A DNA stretch of 64,000 nt from Cohnella pontilimi. GTDB lineage: Bacteria > Bacillota > Bacilli > Paenibacillales > Paenibacillaceae. The notes beneath the pieces are model-generated. The model made no database searches, was not told the DNA's origin, and saw only the letters and a list, made by a program, of their open reading frames with translations. Below, piece by piece: positions 26,247 to 36,108 of the stretch. The position numbers and the translations under genes were made by a program. The stretch spans positions 62,001 through 126,000 of the forward strand of contig NZ_SUPK01000009.1 of the NCBI RefSeq assembly GCF_005049045.1. The letters run 5' to 3'. Position 1 is the first letter of the stretch. Each line of letters starts with the position of its first letter.

Positions 26247-29200
26247 TCAGCGTCCGATTGCCACCCATTGAATGTGTCCGTGCGGTTCGGGACCGAGACG
26301 GGTCCGGACCACTTGAAGCACCGCATCGCTCTCCCGTTTCGTCTGTAAAAAGCAGCTGCAGGAAATGTGATCGGTCATCGCGAACAGCACGTAGGAATCG
26401 TCGGTAAACGGAACTTCGAAAGTCACAGTCACCTCGATGGATTCCGTCACTCCCTGGAAAGCGTACGGCACAGTGCCGTATGCCATCGATACTCCCGGCA
26501 ACTGTGCGGCCACCGGCAAAAACGCCAAATGTTCCGCCGATACGCTTCGCGGAGCCAATTTGGCCGCGTCCACACTTGCGTCGACCAGATGTTCCCCTGT
26601 CACGGAGCCATCCGCCAGATGTGAACCGGTTACGCTCTTTTCTGCCAAATGTGCGCCGGTTACGCTCTTATCTGCCAACTCGCCGGTGTTCGGGACTTCG
26701 ACCGGGGTGGATTGCGTTTGAGAAGCTTGAGATTCCAACCGGGACAAATATTGCCTGAGTCCGTGCGACAATTTCTCCTCGGTTACGCTGCCGTCCGCGA
26801 GTTTATCCACGGTCACCGATCCTGCGGTAAGCTTTTCCGCGTTCACGCTTCCAGGTGCCAGCTTCTTCGCTGTGACCGATCCCGGTGCAAGCTTCGCCTC
26901 CAAGATACAGCCGTCCGCCAGCTTCTCCGTCGTGACCGAGCCCGCCGCCAGCTTTTCTGTATTTACGCTGCCGTCCGCCAACTTCTCCGAGGTGACGGCA
27001 CCGGACGCCAGGTTCAGCTCGCTCACACTGCCGTTAGCCAGCTTATCGCCGTCTACGCTTCCGGCCGCGAGCTTATCGGCGGTGATGGAACCGTCGGCTA
27101 ATTTATCGTCGGTGATGGAGCCGTCGGCTAGTTTGAGCTGGGTTACACTGCCGTCGGCCAATTTCTCTGCGGTCACCGCACCATCGATCAGCTTCTCGGC
27201 GCCAATGCTTTCGTTGGCAATCTTCTTCGCAATCACGCTGCCGTCCGCGAGTTTCTCCGCTGTTACCGCGCCGAGAGCCAGCTTCTCGCCGCTAACGCTG
27301 CAGTCGGCCAATTTCTCCTCGTTAACGGCCCAATAGGCCAGCTTATCGCGGCTCACGCTGGCGTCCGCCAATTTACTCTCGGTTACGGAGAAGTCAACCA
27401 ACTTATCGGTCGACACTGCTTCGGTCAACAGCTTCTCTCCGCTAATGCTTTCATTGGCGATCTTGGATGCGGTCACGCTGCCGTCCGCAAGCTTCTCCGC
27501 CGATACCGCGCCGGAAGCCAGTTTCTCTCCGCTGACGCTGCCGTCGGCCAGCTTCTCCTCGGTAACGGCCCAATGAGCCAGCTTATCCCGGCTGACACTG
27601 GCGTCCGCTAGTTTGCTCTCCGTTACGGAGAAGTCAGCCAACTTATCGGTCGTTACCGCTTCAGCCGCCAGCTTCTCTTCGCTTATGCTTTCATTAGCGA
27701 TCTTAAACCCGGTGACACTGCCGTCCACGAGCTTATCTTCCGTTACTGAGCCTGCCGCCAGTTTTTCGCTGCTGACGCTGTCGTCAGCCAGTTTATCCTC
27801 GGTAACGGCCCTATCCGCCAATTTCCCTTCCGTCACCGCCTGGTCGGCCAAATGACCGGCAGAAATCGCCGATTCGCCCACGTGTTGACCCCATATCGAT
27901 TTCGGAATCAAGTGCGACGAGCTGATGCTGTGAACCGCGATTTTTTCCGCATTTACCGATCTTGCAGCAAGCTGGTCGGTTCCTACGGCTCCATCGGCAA
28001 TTTTCTCTCGCACGATGCAGTGAGCAATCAACTCGAGGCTTCCGACCGAGGAAGGAGCGAGCTTGCCTGCGGTCACCGAACCGTCTGCGAGATGGGCTTC
28101 CGTCACACTGGCGGCGGCCAACTTGCCCGAGGTTACGGAACCGTCCGCCAAACGATTTTCAGTGACGCTTCCCGGCGACAACTTGTCGGTCGACACCGCA
28201 CCCTCAGCCATTTTCTCTCCGTCAATGATTCCGTCGGCGATCTTAGCCGCGGTCACGCTGCCATCCGCGAGTTTCTCGGCTGTCACTGCGCCATCAGCCA
28301 ACTTCCGGCCACTGACGCTGCCGTCGGCCAGTTTTTCCTCGGTAACGGCGCCATCGGCCAGTTTCTCCTCCGTCACGGCCCGATCGGCCAGCTTCTCTTC
28401 CGTCACTGCCTGGTATGCCAAATGACCGGAAGAAATCGCCGATTCGCCGATGTGTTGACCCAAAATCGATTTCGGAATCACATGCGAAGAGCTGACGCTG
28501 TGAACCGCGATTTTCTCCGCATTTACCGAATCCGACGCGAGCTGGTCCGTTCCGACGGCTCCATCGGCAATTTTCTCGCGCACAATGCTTCGATCGGTCA
28601 ACTCGAAGCTTCCGACCGAGGACGGGGCGAGCTTGCCTGCGGTCACCGAGCCGTCCGCGAGATGGGCTTCCGTCACACTGCCGTCGGCCAATTTACCCGA
28701 GGTCACGGAACCGTCTGCCAAATGTTCTTCCATTACGCTTCCAGGCTTCAGCTTGTCGCCGTCGAGTATACCGTCTGCCAAATGCTCGGCCGTCACCGAC
28801 CGAAGCGCGAGATGCTCCGAAAGTATTGAGCCGGGTGCTAAGTGTTCCGACCCCACCGATTCCGGCATCAAATGCTCCGACCCGACACTATTTAAAGCCA
28901 TATGCTGGCTTCCGACAGATCCCGGCATCAGCTTGTCGCTGTCGATTAACCCGTCAGCCAGATGCTCCGCCGTCACCGACCCGAACGAGAGATGCTCCGA
29001 CAATACTGAGCCTGGCGCCAATTGTTCCGAACCCACCGACTCCGGTATCAGATGTGCCGACCCGACACTATTCAAAGCAAGCTGTGCGCTTCCGACGGAG
29101 CCTGGCTCCAACTGGTCCGGCCCTACCGCACCATAGGCGATTTTCTCCCGCAGGATGCTGCCATCGGCCAACTGCTCCGTACCCACTGAGCCAGGTGCAA

Positions 29201-32200
29201 GCTTCGCCGCCGTCACCGCACCGTCGGCAAGATGGGCTTCCTGTATGCTGCCCGCCGCAATTTTGGCCGAGCCCACGCTGCTGTCCGCAAGATGAGCTTC
29301 GGTCACTGATTCGAAGCCCAGATGCTCCGAGAGCACCACGCCATCGGTTAAGTGGTGGGTTCGGATCGACTGCGGAGCCAGATGAATGGCCTGTATACTC
29401 TCTTGCGCGATTTTATCCGCACTTACCGCGCCTGCCGAGAGCTGATCCGCCCCCACCGCTCCGTCGGCAATCTTATCGCGCAGGATGCTGCCGTCGGCCA
29501 ACTGTTCCGATCCCACCGAACCGGTCGCAAGCTTCGCCGCCGTCACCGAACCGTCGGCGAGATGGGCATCCTGTACGCTGCCTGCCGCAATTTTGGCCGA
29601 GCCCACGCTGCCGTCCGCGAGCTTCTCCTCCGTCACGGAGCCTGCCGCTAGCTTACCGCCGCTGACGCTGCCGTCGGCCAGCTTCTGCTCAGTAACACTT
29701 TGATTCCCCAATTTGTCGGCATCAACGCTTCCGTCTGCCAACTTCACACCGGTCACACTGCTATCCGCCAATTTATGCTCGGTTACGCTGAAATCGGCCA
29801 GTTTGTCGGTCGATACCGCTCTCGATGCCAGTTTCTCGCTGCTTATGCTTTCATCGGTAATCTTGGCCCGGGTCACGCTGGCATCCGCCAGCTTCTCACC
29901 GGTCACGCAACCTGTGGCGAGCTTTCCGCCGCTGACGCTTCCGTCTGCCAATTTTTCCTCGGTAACACCTTGATCCACCAATTTGTCGGCATCGACGCTT
30001 CCGTCTGCCAACTTCACACCGGTGACGCTGCCGTTCGCCAATTTGCTCTCGGTTACGGAGAAGTCAGCCAACTTGTCGGTTATTACAACTTCAGCCGCCA
30101 GTTTCTCGCTGCTTATGCTTTCATCGGCAATCTTGGCCCGGGTCACGCTGGCATCCGCCAGCTTCTCACCGGTCACGCAACCTGTGGCGAGCTTTCCGCC
30201 GCTGACGCTTCCGTCTGCCAATTTTTCCTCGGTAACGGCCCCATCAGCCAACTTCGTACCGGTTACGCTGGCATTTGCCAACTTATGCTCGGTTACGTTG
30301 AAGTCTGCCAACTTGTCGGTTGTTACGGCTTCAGCCGCCAGTTTCTCTCTGCTTATGCTTTCATCGGTAATCTTGGCCCGGGTCACGCTGCCGTCCGCGA
30401 GCTTCTCCTCCGTCACGGAACCTGCCGCCAGCTTACCGCCGCTGACGCTGCCGTCGGCCAGCTTCTGCTCGGTAACGCCTTGATCCGTCAATTTGGCGGC
30501 ATCCACGCTTCCGTCTGCCAACTTCACACCGGTCACGCTGCTATCCGCCAATTTATGCTCGGTAATGCTGAAATCGGCCAGTTTGTCGGTCGATACCGCG
30601 CTCGCTGCCAGTTTCTCGCCGCTAATGCTTTCATCGGCAATCTTGGCCCGGGTCACGCTGCCATCCGCCAGCTTCTCTTCCGTCACCGCCTGGTCCGCCA
30701 AATGACCGGAAGAAATCACCGAATCGCCGATGTGTTGACCAAAAATCAATTTCGGAATCAAATGCAACGAACTGACGCTGTGAACCGCGATTTTCTCCGC
30801 ATTCACCGAACCCGGCGCGAGCTGGTCCGTTCCGATGGCGCCATCGGCAATTTTCTCGCGCACGATGCTTCGATCGGCCAACTCGAAGCTTCCGACCGAG
30901 GACGGGGCGAGCTTGCCTGCGGTCACCGAGCCGTCGGCGAGATGGGCTTCCGTCACACTGCCGTCGGCCAATTTGCCCGAAGTCACGGAGCCGTCTGCCA
31001 AATGTTCTTCCGTTACGCTTCCCCGCGTCAGCTTGTCGCCATCGAGTATACCGTCTGCCAGATGCTCCGCGATCACCGACCCGAAAGAGAGATGCTCCGA
31101 GAGTATCGAGCCGGGCGCCAATTGTTCCGGTCCTACTGCACCGTCGGCAATTTTACTGCGCAGGATGCTGCCGTCGGCCAACTGCTTCGATCCCACCGAG
31201 CCGGCCGCAAGCTTCACCGCTGTCACCGAACCGTCAGCGAGATGGGCTTCCTGTACGCTGCCCGCCGCAATTTTGGCCGAGCCCACGCTGCCGTTGGCCA
31301 GATGAGCTTCCGTCACCGATTCGAAGCCCAGATGCTCAGAGAGCACTAAGCCGTCGGCTAAATGGTACGTTCGGATCGCTTGCGGAGCCAGATGAACAGC
31401 CTGGATGCTCTCTTGCGCGATTTTATCCGCACTTACCGCGCCTGCCGAGAGCTGATCCGCCCCCACCGCTCCATCGGCAATTTTATCGGGGACGACGCTT
31501 TTCTCCGACAACTGCAGGCTGCCGACCGAACCGGGCGCCAATTTCCCTGACGTCACCGCGCCGTCCGCCAAGTGAACGTCCGTCAAGCTTCCCGGCACCA
31601 CTTTGGAAGCGTCGACGCTTTCGTCCGCGAGATGCTCGGCCGTCACTGAGTGGAGCGAGAGATGCTCCGATAATACCGAACGGGACGCCAATTGTTCCGG
31701 ACCCACCGACTCCGGCATCAAATGCTCCGACCCGACACTATTTAAAGCCATATGCTGGCTTCCGACAGAGCCCGGTTCAAGCTGATCCGGTCCCACCGCA
31801 CCGTCCGAAATTTTCTCTCGCAGAATGCTGCGATCGGCCAATTGCTGCGATCCCACCGAGCCGGATGCAAGCTTCGCCGCTGTCACCGCGCCATCGGCAA
31901 GATGAGCTTCCTTCACGCCGCGGGCGGCAATTTTGGCCGAAACGACGCTGCCGTCCACCAAATGAGATTCCGTTACCGTTTCGAAGCCCAGATGCTCCGA
32001 GAGTACCACGCCATCGGTTAAGTGATGGGTTCGGATCGCTTGCGATGCCAGATGAGCGGCGCCTACACTCTCCGATGCGATTTTCTCCGCATTTACCGCG
32101 CCGGCCGACAGTTGATTCACGCCCACCGCGCCGTCGGCGATTTTGTCGCGGACCACACTTTTGTCCGACAGATGCAGGCTTCCGACCGAATCGGCCGCAA

Positions 32201-35200
32201 GCTTTGCCGCCGTTACCGCGCCGTCCGCCAAGTGAACGTCCGTCAAGCTCCCCGGCACTACTTTGGAAGCGTCGACGCTCTCGTCCGCAAGATGCTCGGC
32301 CGTCACCGACTGATAAGACAAGTGCCCCGACAATATCGAGCCGTCGGCCAGATGCCCGGACAGAATGGACTCCGGCATCAAATGTGTCGATCCGACGCTG
32401 TTTTCGGCAATTTTCTCGGTCCTGACCGCTCCATGCGCCAGCTGTTCCGGCCCTACCGCTCCTTGGGCAAGTTTCGCACGGATGACGCTTCGATCGGCCA
32501 ATTGTTCCGATCCCACCGAGCCGGACGCAAGCTTCGCCGCCGTCACCGAGGCGTCTGCCAGATGGCTCTCCTGCACCGAACCGAAGCTCAGATGCGCCGA
32601 GTACACCGATAATTCCGCCAAATGTTCGGACAAAACCGATTCCGGCAAGAGATGAGCGGAACCTACGCTTCCTTCGGAGAGGGTGTGAGCATCAACGGCT
32701 CCGGGCGCAAGCTGTTCCGTCCCGATCGTCGCATTTGCGATTTTGTCACCGGTAATGCTCTTATCGGCCAACTGCGGAGAACCGACCGAGCCGGCTGCAA
32801 GCTTCGCCGCCGTCACCGCGCCGTCTTCCAGCCGATCTTCCCCGATTGGAGATGCGGCCCGCGCAATAAGTTCGGCCAGTCCGGGCGTCAGCTTGCGGGG
32901 GCTCACAATGCCGGCGGCCAGCTTGTTCTCGGTGACGGCCCCGTCCGCAAGCTTCGCTTCGGTGACCGAGGCGTCGGTGAGTTTCCTCTCCGTCACGGCC
33001 GCATCGCCCAGTTTATCGCGGGTTACCGCACCGCCCCGCAAATGAGCGGTATCCACCGCATCCGTGTCCAGCTTCTCGGAGCCGATCGGACGTTCCGCCT
33101 GTTTGGCCAACTCGTATAGATCGGGTGCAAGATGGGAGAGCGTCACGGTACCTTTTCGCAGATGGTAGCCATGCAGCGACTCCGGCTTCACATGTTTGCC
33201 CGCGATACTTTCTAACGCCAGATGATCGCCTGCGATGTTCCCTTCCGCGATCTTCTCCGCTGTGACCGAGCGGTCCGCGAGTTTCGAAGAGGTGACCGCA
33301 CCGTCCCGCAACGTACGATCGCCGATGCTTTGCGGCGCCAGATGAGCGGTGCCGATTACGCCTTGCCCCAGATGTTCGGAACCGATGGAGCCCGGCTCCA
33401 CATGCGAGGAGGTGACGGCGCGGGCGGCCAGTTGACGCGAGCCGACGGCTCCGTCGGCCAAATGCCGTGTTCCTATGCTTTGCGGTGCAATCTGTGCCGA
33501 AGTGACAGCCCCGTCGCTGATATGCAAATCGCGAATGCTTTTCTCCGCCAAATGTAAGCCGAGTACGGCCAGCGGCGCCAAATGCCGGCTTGTCACCGCA
33601 TCGGAGCCGATGTTGTCGGCCGTCACTGCATCCTCGGCAATGGCTCGGGAAGTGACGGAGCCTGCTGCGAGAGCTTCCGGTGTGACGCTTCCGGCGCTTA
33701 GATGAACGGTTCCAATGGCATGCGGCTGAATATGGCGCTCAGCCACGGACCGGTCCGCCAGCACCCTCCCCGTTACGGCTTGATCCGCCAAGGCGTCCGT
33801 CCCGACGGACGCTTCTTCCAATTTCTCAGCCGTAACGCTTCCGTCCGCTAATTTGGTTGTTGTCACGGCCAAGTCCGCGAGTTTGTCCGTCGATACGCAT
33901 TCCGGAGCAAGCTTCGAGGAAGTGACCACTTGATCCGTCAAATGATGCGAAAATACGGAGCGCGAGCCCAGCTGCCGCTCTCCGACGGCTCCCGGCGCGA
34001 TGGCTTTCTCGGTCACCGATTCCGCCTGCAGCGACGCGGCGCCTACGGACCCGGGCGCCAAATGAGAGGCGGCAATCGATCCTTGTTTGACATGGTGGCC
34101 TTCCACGGCCTCCGAAGCCAGCGCAGCGGCCGTCACGGCCCCTTCGTCAAAATGGAACGGCTTCAAAGTTCCGCCGGCAAGCTTATCCGCTGTCACACTT
34201 CCCGGGGCGAGCTGTTCCGTTTTGACCGACTGTCTGGCCAGATGCCGGTTTTCCACCGCAACGTCTCCGATTTTCGCGGCGGTCACAGCCTGATTGGCCA
34301 AATGGGCGGTTCCCACAGCGCCTTCCGCCAAATGCCGCTTGTCGACGGAACCGGGTGACAGTTGAACCGGCCCGACCGCACCTTCCTGCAAATGTGCCCG
34401 TCCGACCGCACCCTCGATCAGATGACGCCCTTCCACAGCCTTCGAGGTGAGATGCCGGGATTCGACCGAAGCGTCCGCCAGCTTATCGGCCGTAACGCTT
34501 CCTCTGGTCAGATGGCGCGAATGTACCGCTTCATCCGAAAGCTTGCCGGCAATGATGCTTTGATCGGCAATTTTCATCGAGGTCACGGCATGGTCGGCCA
34601 GCTTCGTCGTGGATACGGACAGGTCCGCCAGCTTCGAAGCCGTTACCGCGTTGTCTGCCAAGTGCCGGGATTCCGCGGCTCCATCCTTGAGGTGGCCGCT
34701 CTGCACCGATTCGGCGAGCAGCTGTTCGGAACCGACCGAGCCATAGGCCAGTTTGTTTGCCGTTACCGATCTGTCGGCCAGCTCACGCCCCCCTACCACG
34801 CCGTCGGCGAGATGCTCCGAAGTCACGGCTTGCGGGGCCAAATGCTTTCCCTGCACCACCCCGATCGCCACGTGCTCGGCGAGTACGAGTCCCTCCGCCA
34901 GATGACGGGACTCCACCGCTCCGCGGGAGATTTTGTCGGCTGTTACCGCCGAATCGCGCAGCTTGCTTGCCGTGACCGCCCCGTCGGCCAATTTGGACGT
35001 ATCGACCGCTTCGTTGGCCAGATTCTCGCTTCGGATCGCACCGCTTTGGATTTTTTCCGATGTCACCGCTTGATCCTGCAGCAGTTCGGACGTCACGACC
35101 AGTCCGCTTAAATGTTTTGCCGTTATGGAGCCTTCCGCGATTTTATCGGAGCTGATAATCCGGTCGGCCAATTTTACCGAAGATATGCTGCCGTCTCTCA

Positions 35201-36068
35201 GCTTTTCCCCCGTAATGGAACGATCTCTGATCTTCTGCCCGGAAATCGAGTTTTTGATCAGATGCTCGCCCGTCACCGATTCGGGTGCCAGCTTGGAGGA
35301 GGTGACCGAGCCGTCGGCCAGCTTGATCGCGGTCACGGCAAAATCGGCCAGCGATTCCGTCTGTATGGATTCGGCCGCCAATTGGCGGCTGCCGATCGTA
35401 TGCGGCGCGATTTTATCCGCCGTGATGGCTCCGTCCGCCACGTCGTCGGTATAGACGATCGGTGCGGGCTTCGAAGGCAAGCGTTTCTCTTCCAGCTTGG
35501 CACGGCGCTGCTCCGGAGAGGTCACGCCAGCCGTCGGCTCCCGCACTTCGTCATCCGGCCGGGTTTCCGCCGACTCTTCCGCAATCAACGAAATGAGCAG
35601 ATCTGCGGTGTTGTCCGTATCCTTCATCAGATCGTCGAGCGATTCCGCGTGGTTCGGAGAGACCGTCTCGACGGATGCTTTCTCCTCCGTTGAATCCGCC
35701 ACCTCGGCCGTATCCGCCGAATCGGCCGAGGTGGCGATGGCCACAATTTCTTCCGTTTCCTTCGAATCGGATACATATTCCGGCGTTTCGGCCGCCGCCT
35801 GTACCGGCAGTTCATCCGGCATGCTATCCATATCTGCAGGCTTTACCCCGGATGCGCCGGCTTTGCCTCTTTTGCGCCCCGGTTTCGTGCCTTGCCGTTC
35901 CGTCGGCTGCGTCTCGGATTCCGCGACCGCTGTTCCGTGAACCTCCATATGCTTCGACTTATTCTTTTGTATATCGTCCAGCCATTGCAGCTCGAGTTTG
36001 TTCGGATTATCTACGAAATAGAGCGGTTTGCGATTTTTAGGCGTCTTTTTCGGTTTGTCCTTTCTCAT
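26247..36068 (-). CDS. Giant decapeptide-repeat protein (about 297 units), likely spore-surface fibre
   Basis: 3273 residues. ATG 36068 was chosen for GGAGAGG upstream. The N-terminus is basic (MRKDKPKKTPKNRKP), without signal peptide, then about 130 residues rich in Glu, Asp, Ala and Thr. From about residue 205 to 3180 there are about 297 units of ten residues, consensus G-S-V-T-x-x-K-L-A-D, with K/H/Q variants before L. Period is kept throughout at 30 bases. Three longer helical spacers interrupt it. The C-terminal 90 residues form a separate beta-rich domain with HISCSCFLQ, ending Q-W-V-A-I-G-R, reminiscent of what I recall as the WIAG-tail family of Paenibacillus. Dense Ser/Thr and adjacent glycosyltransferases suggest an O-glycosylated fibre. 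Phage tail-fibre-like repeats also show this pattern, but no phage genes are nearby. Confidence 0.88.
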   Translation of the reverse strand: MRKDKPKKTPKNRKPLYFVDNPNKLELQWLDDIQKNKSKHMEVHGTAVAESETQPTERQGTKPGRKRGKAGASGVKPADMDSMPDELPVQAAAETPEYVSDSKETEEIVAIATSADSADTAEVADSTEEKASVETVSPNHAESLDDLMKDTDNTADLLISLIAEESAETRPDDEVREPTAGVTSPEQRRAKLEEKRLPSKPAPIVYTDDVADGAITADKIAPHTIGSRQLAAESIQTESLADFAVTAIKLADGSVTSSKLAPESVTGEHLIKNSISGQKIRDRSITGEKLRDGSISSVKLADRIISSDKIAEGSITAKHLSGLVVTSELLQDQAVTSEKIQSGAIRSENLANEAVDTSKLADGAVTASKLRDSAVTADKISRGAVESRHLAEGLVLAEHVAIGVVQGKHLAPQAVTSEHLADGVVGGRELADRSVTANKLAYGSVGSEQLLAESVQSGHLKDGAAESRHLADNAVTASKLADLSVSTTKLADHAVTSMKIADQSIIAGKLSDEAVHSRHLTRGSVTADKLADASVESRHLTSKAVEGRHLIEGAVGRAHLQEGAVGPVQLSPGSVDKRHLAEGAVGTAHLANQAVTAAKIGDVAVENRHLARQSVKTEQLAPGSVTADKLAGGTLKPFHFDEGAVTAAALASEAVEGHHVKQGSIAASHLAPGSVGAASLQAESVTEKAIAPGAVGERQLGSRSVFSHHLTDQVVTSSKLAPECVSTDKLADLAVTTTKLADGSVTAEKLEEASVGTDALADQAVTGRVLADRSVAERHIQPHAIGTVHLSAGSVTPEALAAGSVTSRAIAEDAVTADNIGSDAVTSRHLAPLAVLGLHLAEKSIRDLHISDGAVTSAQIAPQSIGTRHLADGAVGSRQLAARAVTSSHVEPGSIGSEHLGQGVIGTAHLAPQSIGDRTLRDGAVTSSKLADRSVTAEKIAEGNIAGDHLALESIAGKHVKPESLHGYHLRKGTVTLSHLAPDLYELAKQAERPIGSEKLDTDAVDTAHLRGGAVTRDKLGDAAVTERKLTDASVTEAKLADGAVTENKLAAGIVSPRKLTPGLAELIARAASPIGEDRLEDGAVTAAKLAAGSVGSPQLADKSITGDKIANATIGTEQLAPGAVDAHTLSEGSVGSAHLLPESVLSEHLAELSVYSAHLSFGSVQESHLADASVTAAKLASGSVGSEQLADRSVIRAKLAQGAVGPEQLAHGAVRTEKIAENSVGSTHLMPESILSGHLADGSILSGHLSYQSVTAEHLADESVDASKVVPGSLTDVHLADGAVTAAKLAADSVGSLHLSDKSVVRDKIADGAVGVNQLSAGAVNAEKIASESVGAAHLASQAIRTHHLTDGVVLSEHLGFETVTESHLVDGSVVSAKIAARGVKEAHLADGAVTAAKLASGSVGSQQLADRSILREKISDGAVGPDQLEPGSVGSQHMALNSVGSEHLMPESVGPEQLASRSVLSEHLSLHSVTAEHLADESVDASKVVPGSLTDVHLADGAVTSGKLAPGSVGSLQLSEKSVVPDKIADGAVGADQLSAGAVSADKIAQESIQAVHLAPQAIRTYHLADGLVLSEHLGFESVTEAHLANGSVGSAKIAAGSVQEAHLADGSVTAVKLAAGSVGSKQLADGSILRSKIADGAVGPEQLAPGSILSEHLSFGSVIAEHLADGILDGDKLTRGSVTEEHLADGSVTSGKLADGSVTEAHLADGSVTAGKLAPSSVGSFELADRSIVREKIADGAIGTDQLAPGSVNAEKIAVHSVSSLHLIPKLIFGQHIGDSVISSGHLADQAVTEEKLADGSVTRAKIADESISGEKLAASAVSTDKLADFSITEHKLADSSVTGVKLADGSVDAAKLTDQGVTEQKLADGSVSGGKLAAGSVTEEKLADGSVTRAKITDESISREKLAAEAVTTDKLADFNVTEHKLANASVTGTKLADGAVTEEKLADGSVSGGKLATGCVTGEKLADASVTRAKIADESISSEKLAAEVVITDKLADFSVTESKLANGSVTGVKLADGSVDADKLVDQGVTEEKLADGSVSGGKLATGCVTGEKLADASVTRAKITDESISSEKLASRAVSTDKLADFSVTEHKLADSSVTGVKLADGSVDADKLGNQSVTEQKLADGSVSGGKLAAGSVTEEKLADGSVGSAKIAAGSVQDAHLADGSVTAAKLATGSVGSEQLADGSILRDKIADGAVGADQLSAGAVSADKIAQESIQAIHLAPQSIRTHHLTDGVVLSEHLGFESVTEAHLADSSVGSAKIAAGSIQEAHLADGAVTAAKLAPGSVGTEQLADGSILREKIAYGAVGPDQLEPGSVGSAQLALNSVGSAHLIPESVGSEQLAPGSVLSEHLSFGSVTAEHLADGLIDSDKLMPGSVGSQHMALNSVGSEHLMPESVGSEHLAPGSILSEHLALRSVTAEHLADGILDGDKLKPGSVMEEHLADGSVTSGKLADGSVTEAHLADGSVTAGKLAPSSVGSFELTDRSIVREKIADGAVGTDQLASDSVNAEKIAVHSVSSSHVIPKSILGQHIGESAISSGHLAYQAVTEEKLADRAVTEEKLADGAVTEEKLADGSVSGRKLADGAVTAEKLADGSVTAAKIADGIIDGEKMAEGAVSTDKLSPGSVTENRLADGSVTSGKLAAASVTEAHLADGSVTAGKLAPSSVGSLELIAHCIVREKIADGAVGTDQLAARSVNAEKIAVHSISSSHLIPKSIWGQHVGESAISAGHLADQAVTEGKLADRAVTEDKLADDSVSSEKLAAGSVTEDKLVDGSVTGFKIANESISEEKLAAEAVTTDKLADFSVTESKLADASVSRDKLAHWAVTEEKLADGSVSGEKLASGAVSAEKLADGSVTASKIANESISGEKLLTEAVSTDKLVDFSVTESKLADASVSRDKLAYWAVNEEKLADCSVSGEKLALGAVTAEKLADGSVIAKKIANESIGAEKLIDGAVTAEKLADGSVTQLKLADGSITDDKLADGSITADKLAAGSVDGDKLANGSVSELNLASGAVTSEKLADGSVNTEKLAAGSVTTEKLADGCILEAKLAPGSVTAKKLAPGSVNAEKLTAGSVTVDKLADGSVTEEKLSHGLRQYLSRLESQASQTQSTPVEVPNTGELADKSVTGAHLAEKSVTGSHLADGSVTGEHLVDASVDAAKLAPRSVSAEHLAFLPVAAQLPGVSMAYGTVPYAFQGVTESIEVTVTFEVPFTDDSYVLFAMTDHISCSCFLQTKRESDAVLQVVRTRLGPEPHGHIQWVAIGR
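26520..35445 (-). repeat. In-frame 30-bp tandem repeat tract
   Basis: About 297 degenerate copies of a 30-bp unit, phase kept over almost 9 kb. Third-position and variable-codon differences make most units distinct. Longer blocks recur at multiples of 30: the block starting 27931 recurs at 28501 (19 units on) and 30781 (76 units further); the block at 29311 recurs at 31321 and 31981 (67 and 22 units); the block at 29851 recurs at 30121 and 30361 (9 and 8 units). Confidence 0.95.
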
Positions 36069-36099
36069 GTCCCTCTCCTTCCCCGTCATAAGCCTCCAG

Positions 36100-36108
36100 T
36101 ATCATATG
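36100..36108 (-). promoter_or_regulatory. Candidate sigma-K -10 of the giant repeat gene
   Basis: CATATGATA on the minus strand, identical to the gerE -10 at 12043-12051 and a full CATANNNTA match, 31 bases before the start. There is no AC at the -35 distance, a situation where sigma-K promoters often need GerE or another helper. Confidence 0.5.

Noticed and set aside
27850-31350. Long open frames on the plus strand opposite the giant gene.
   Set aside because: They follow from the repeat composition on the opposite strand, have no ribosome sites, and their translations are only reverse-complement images of the decapeptide.
26500-35500. The 30-bp periodic tract resembles a CRISPR array or satellite DNA at first sight.
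   Set aside because: There are no unique spacers between exact repeats; the whole tract is one open frame with codon-level degeneracy and a conserved decapeptide.
26247-36068. Giant repeat protein as a phage tail fibre.
   Set aside because: The repeat style is similar, but no phage structural, lysis or integration genes occur in 64 kb, and the size and the glycosyltransferase neighbours do not fit.
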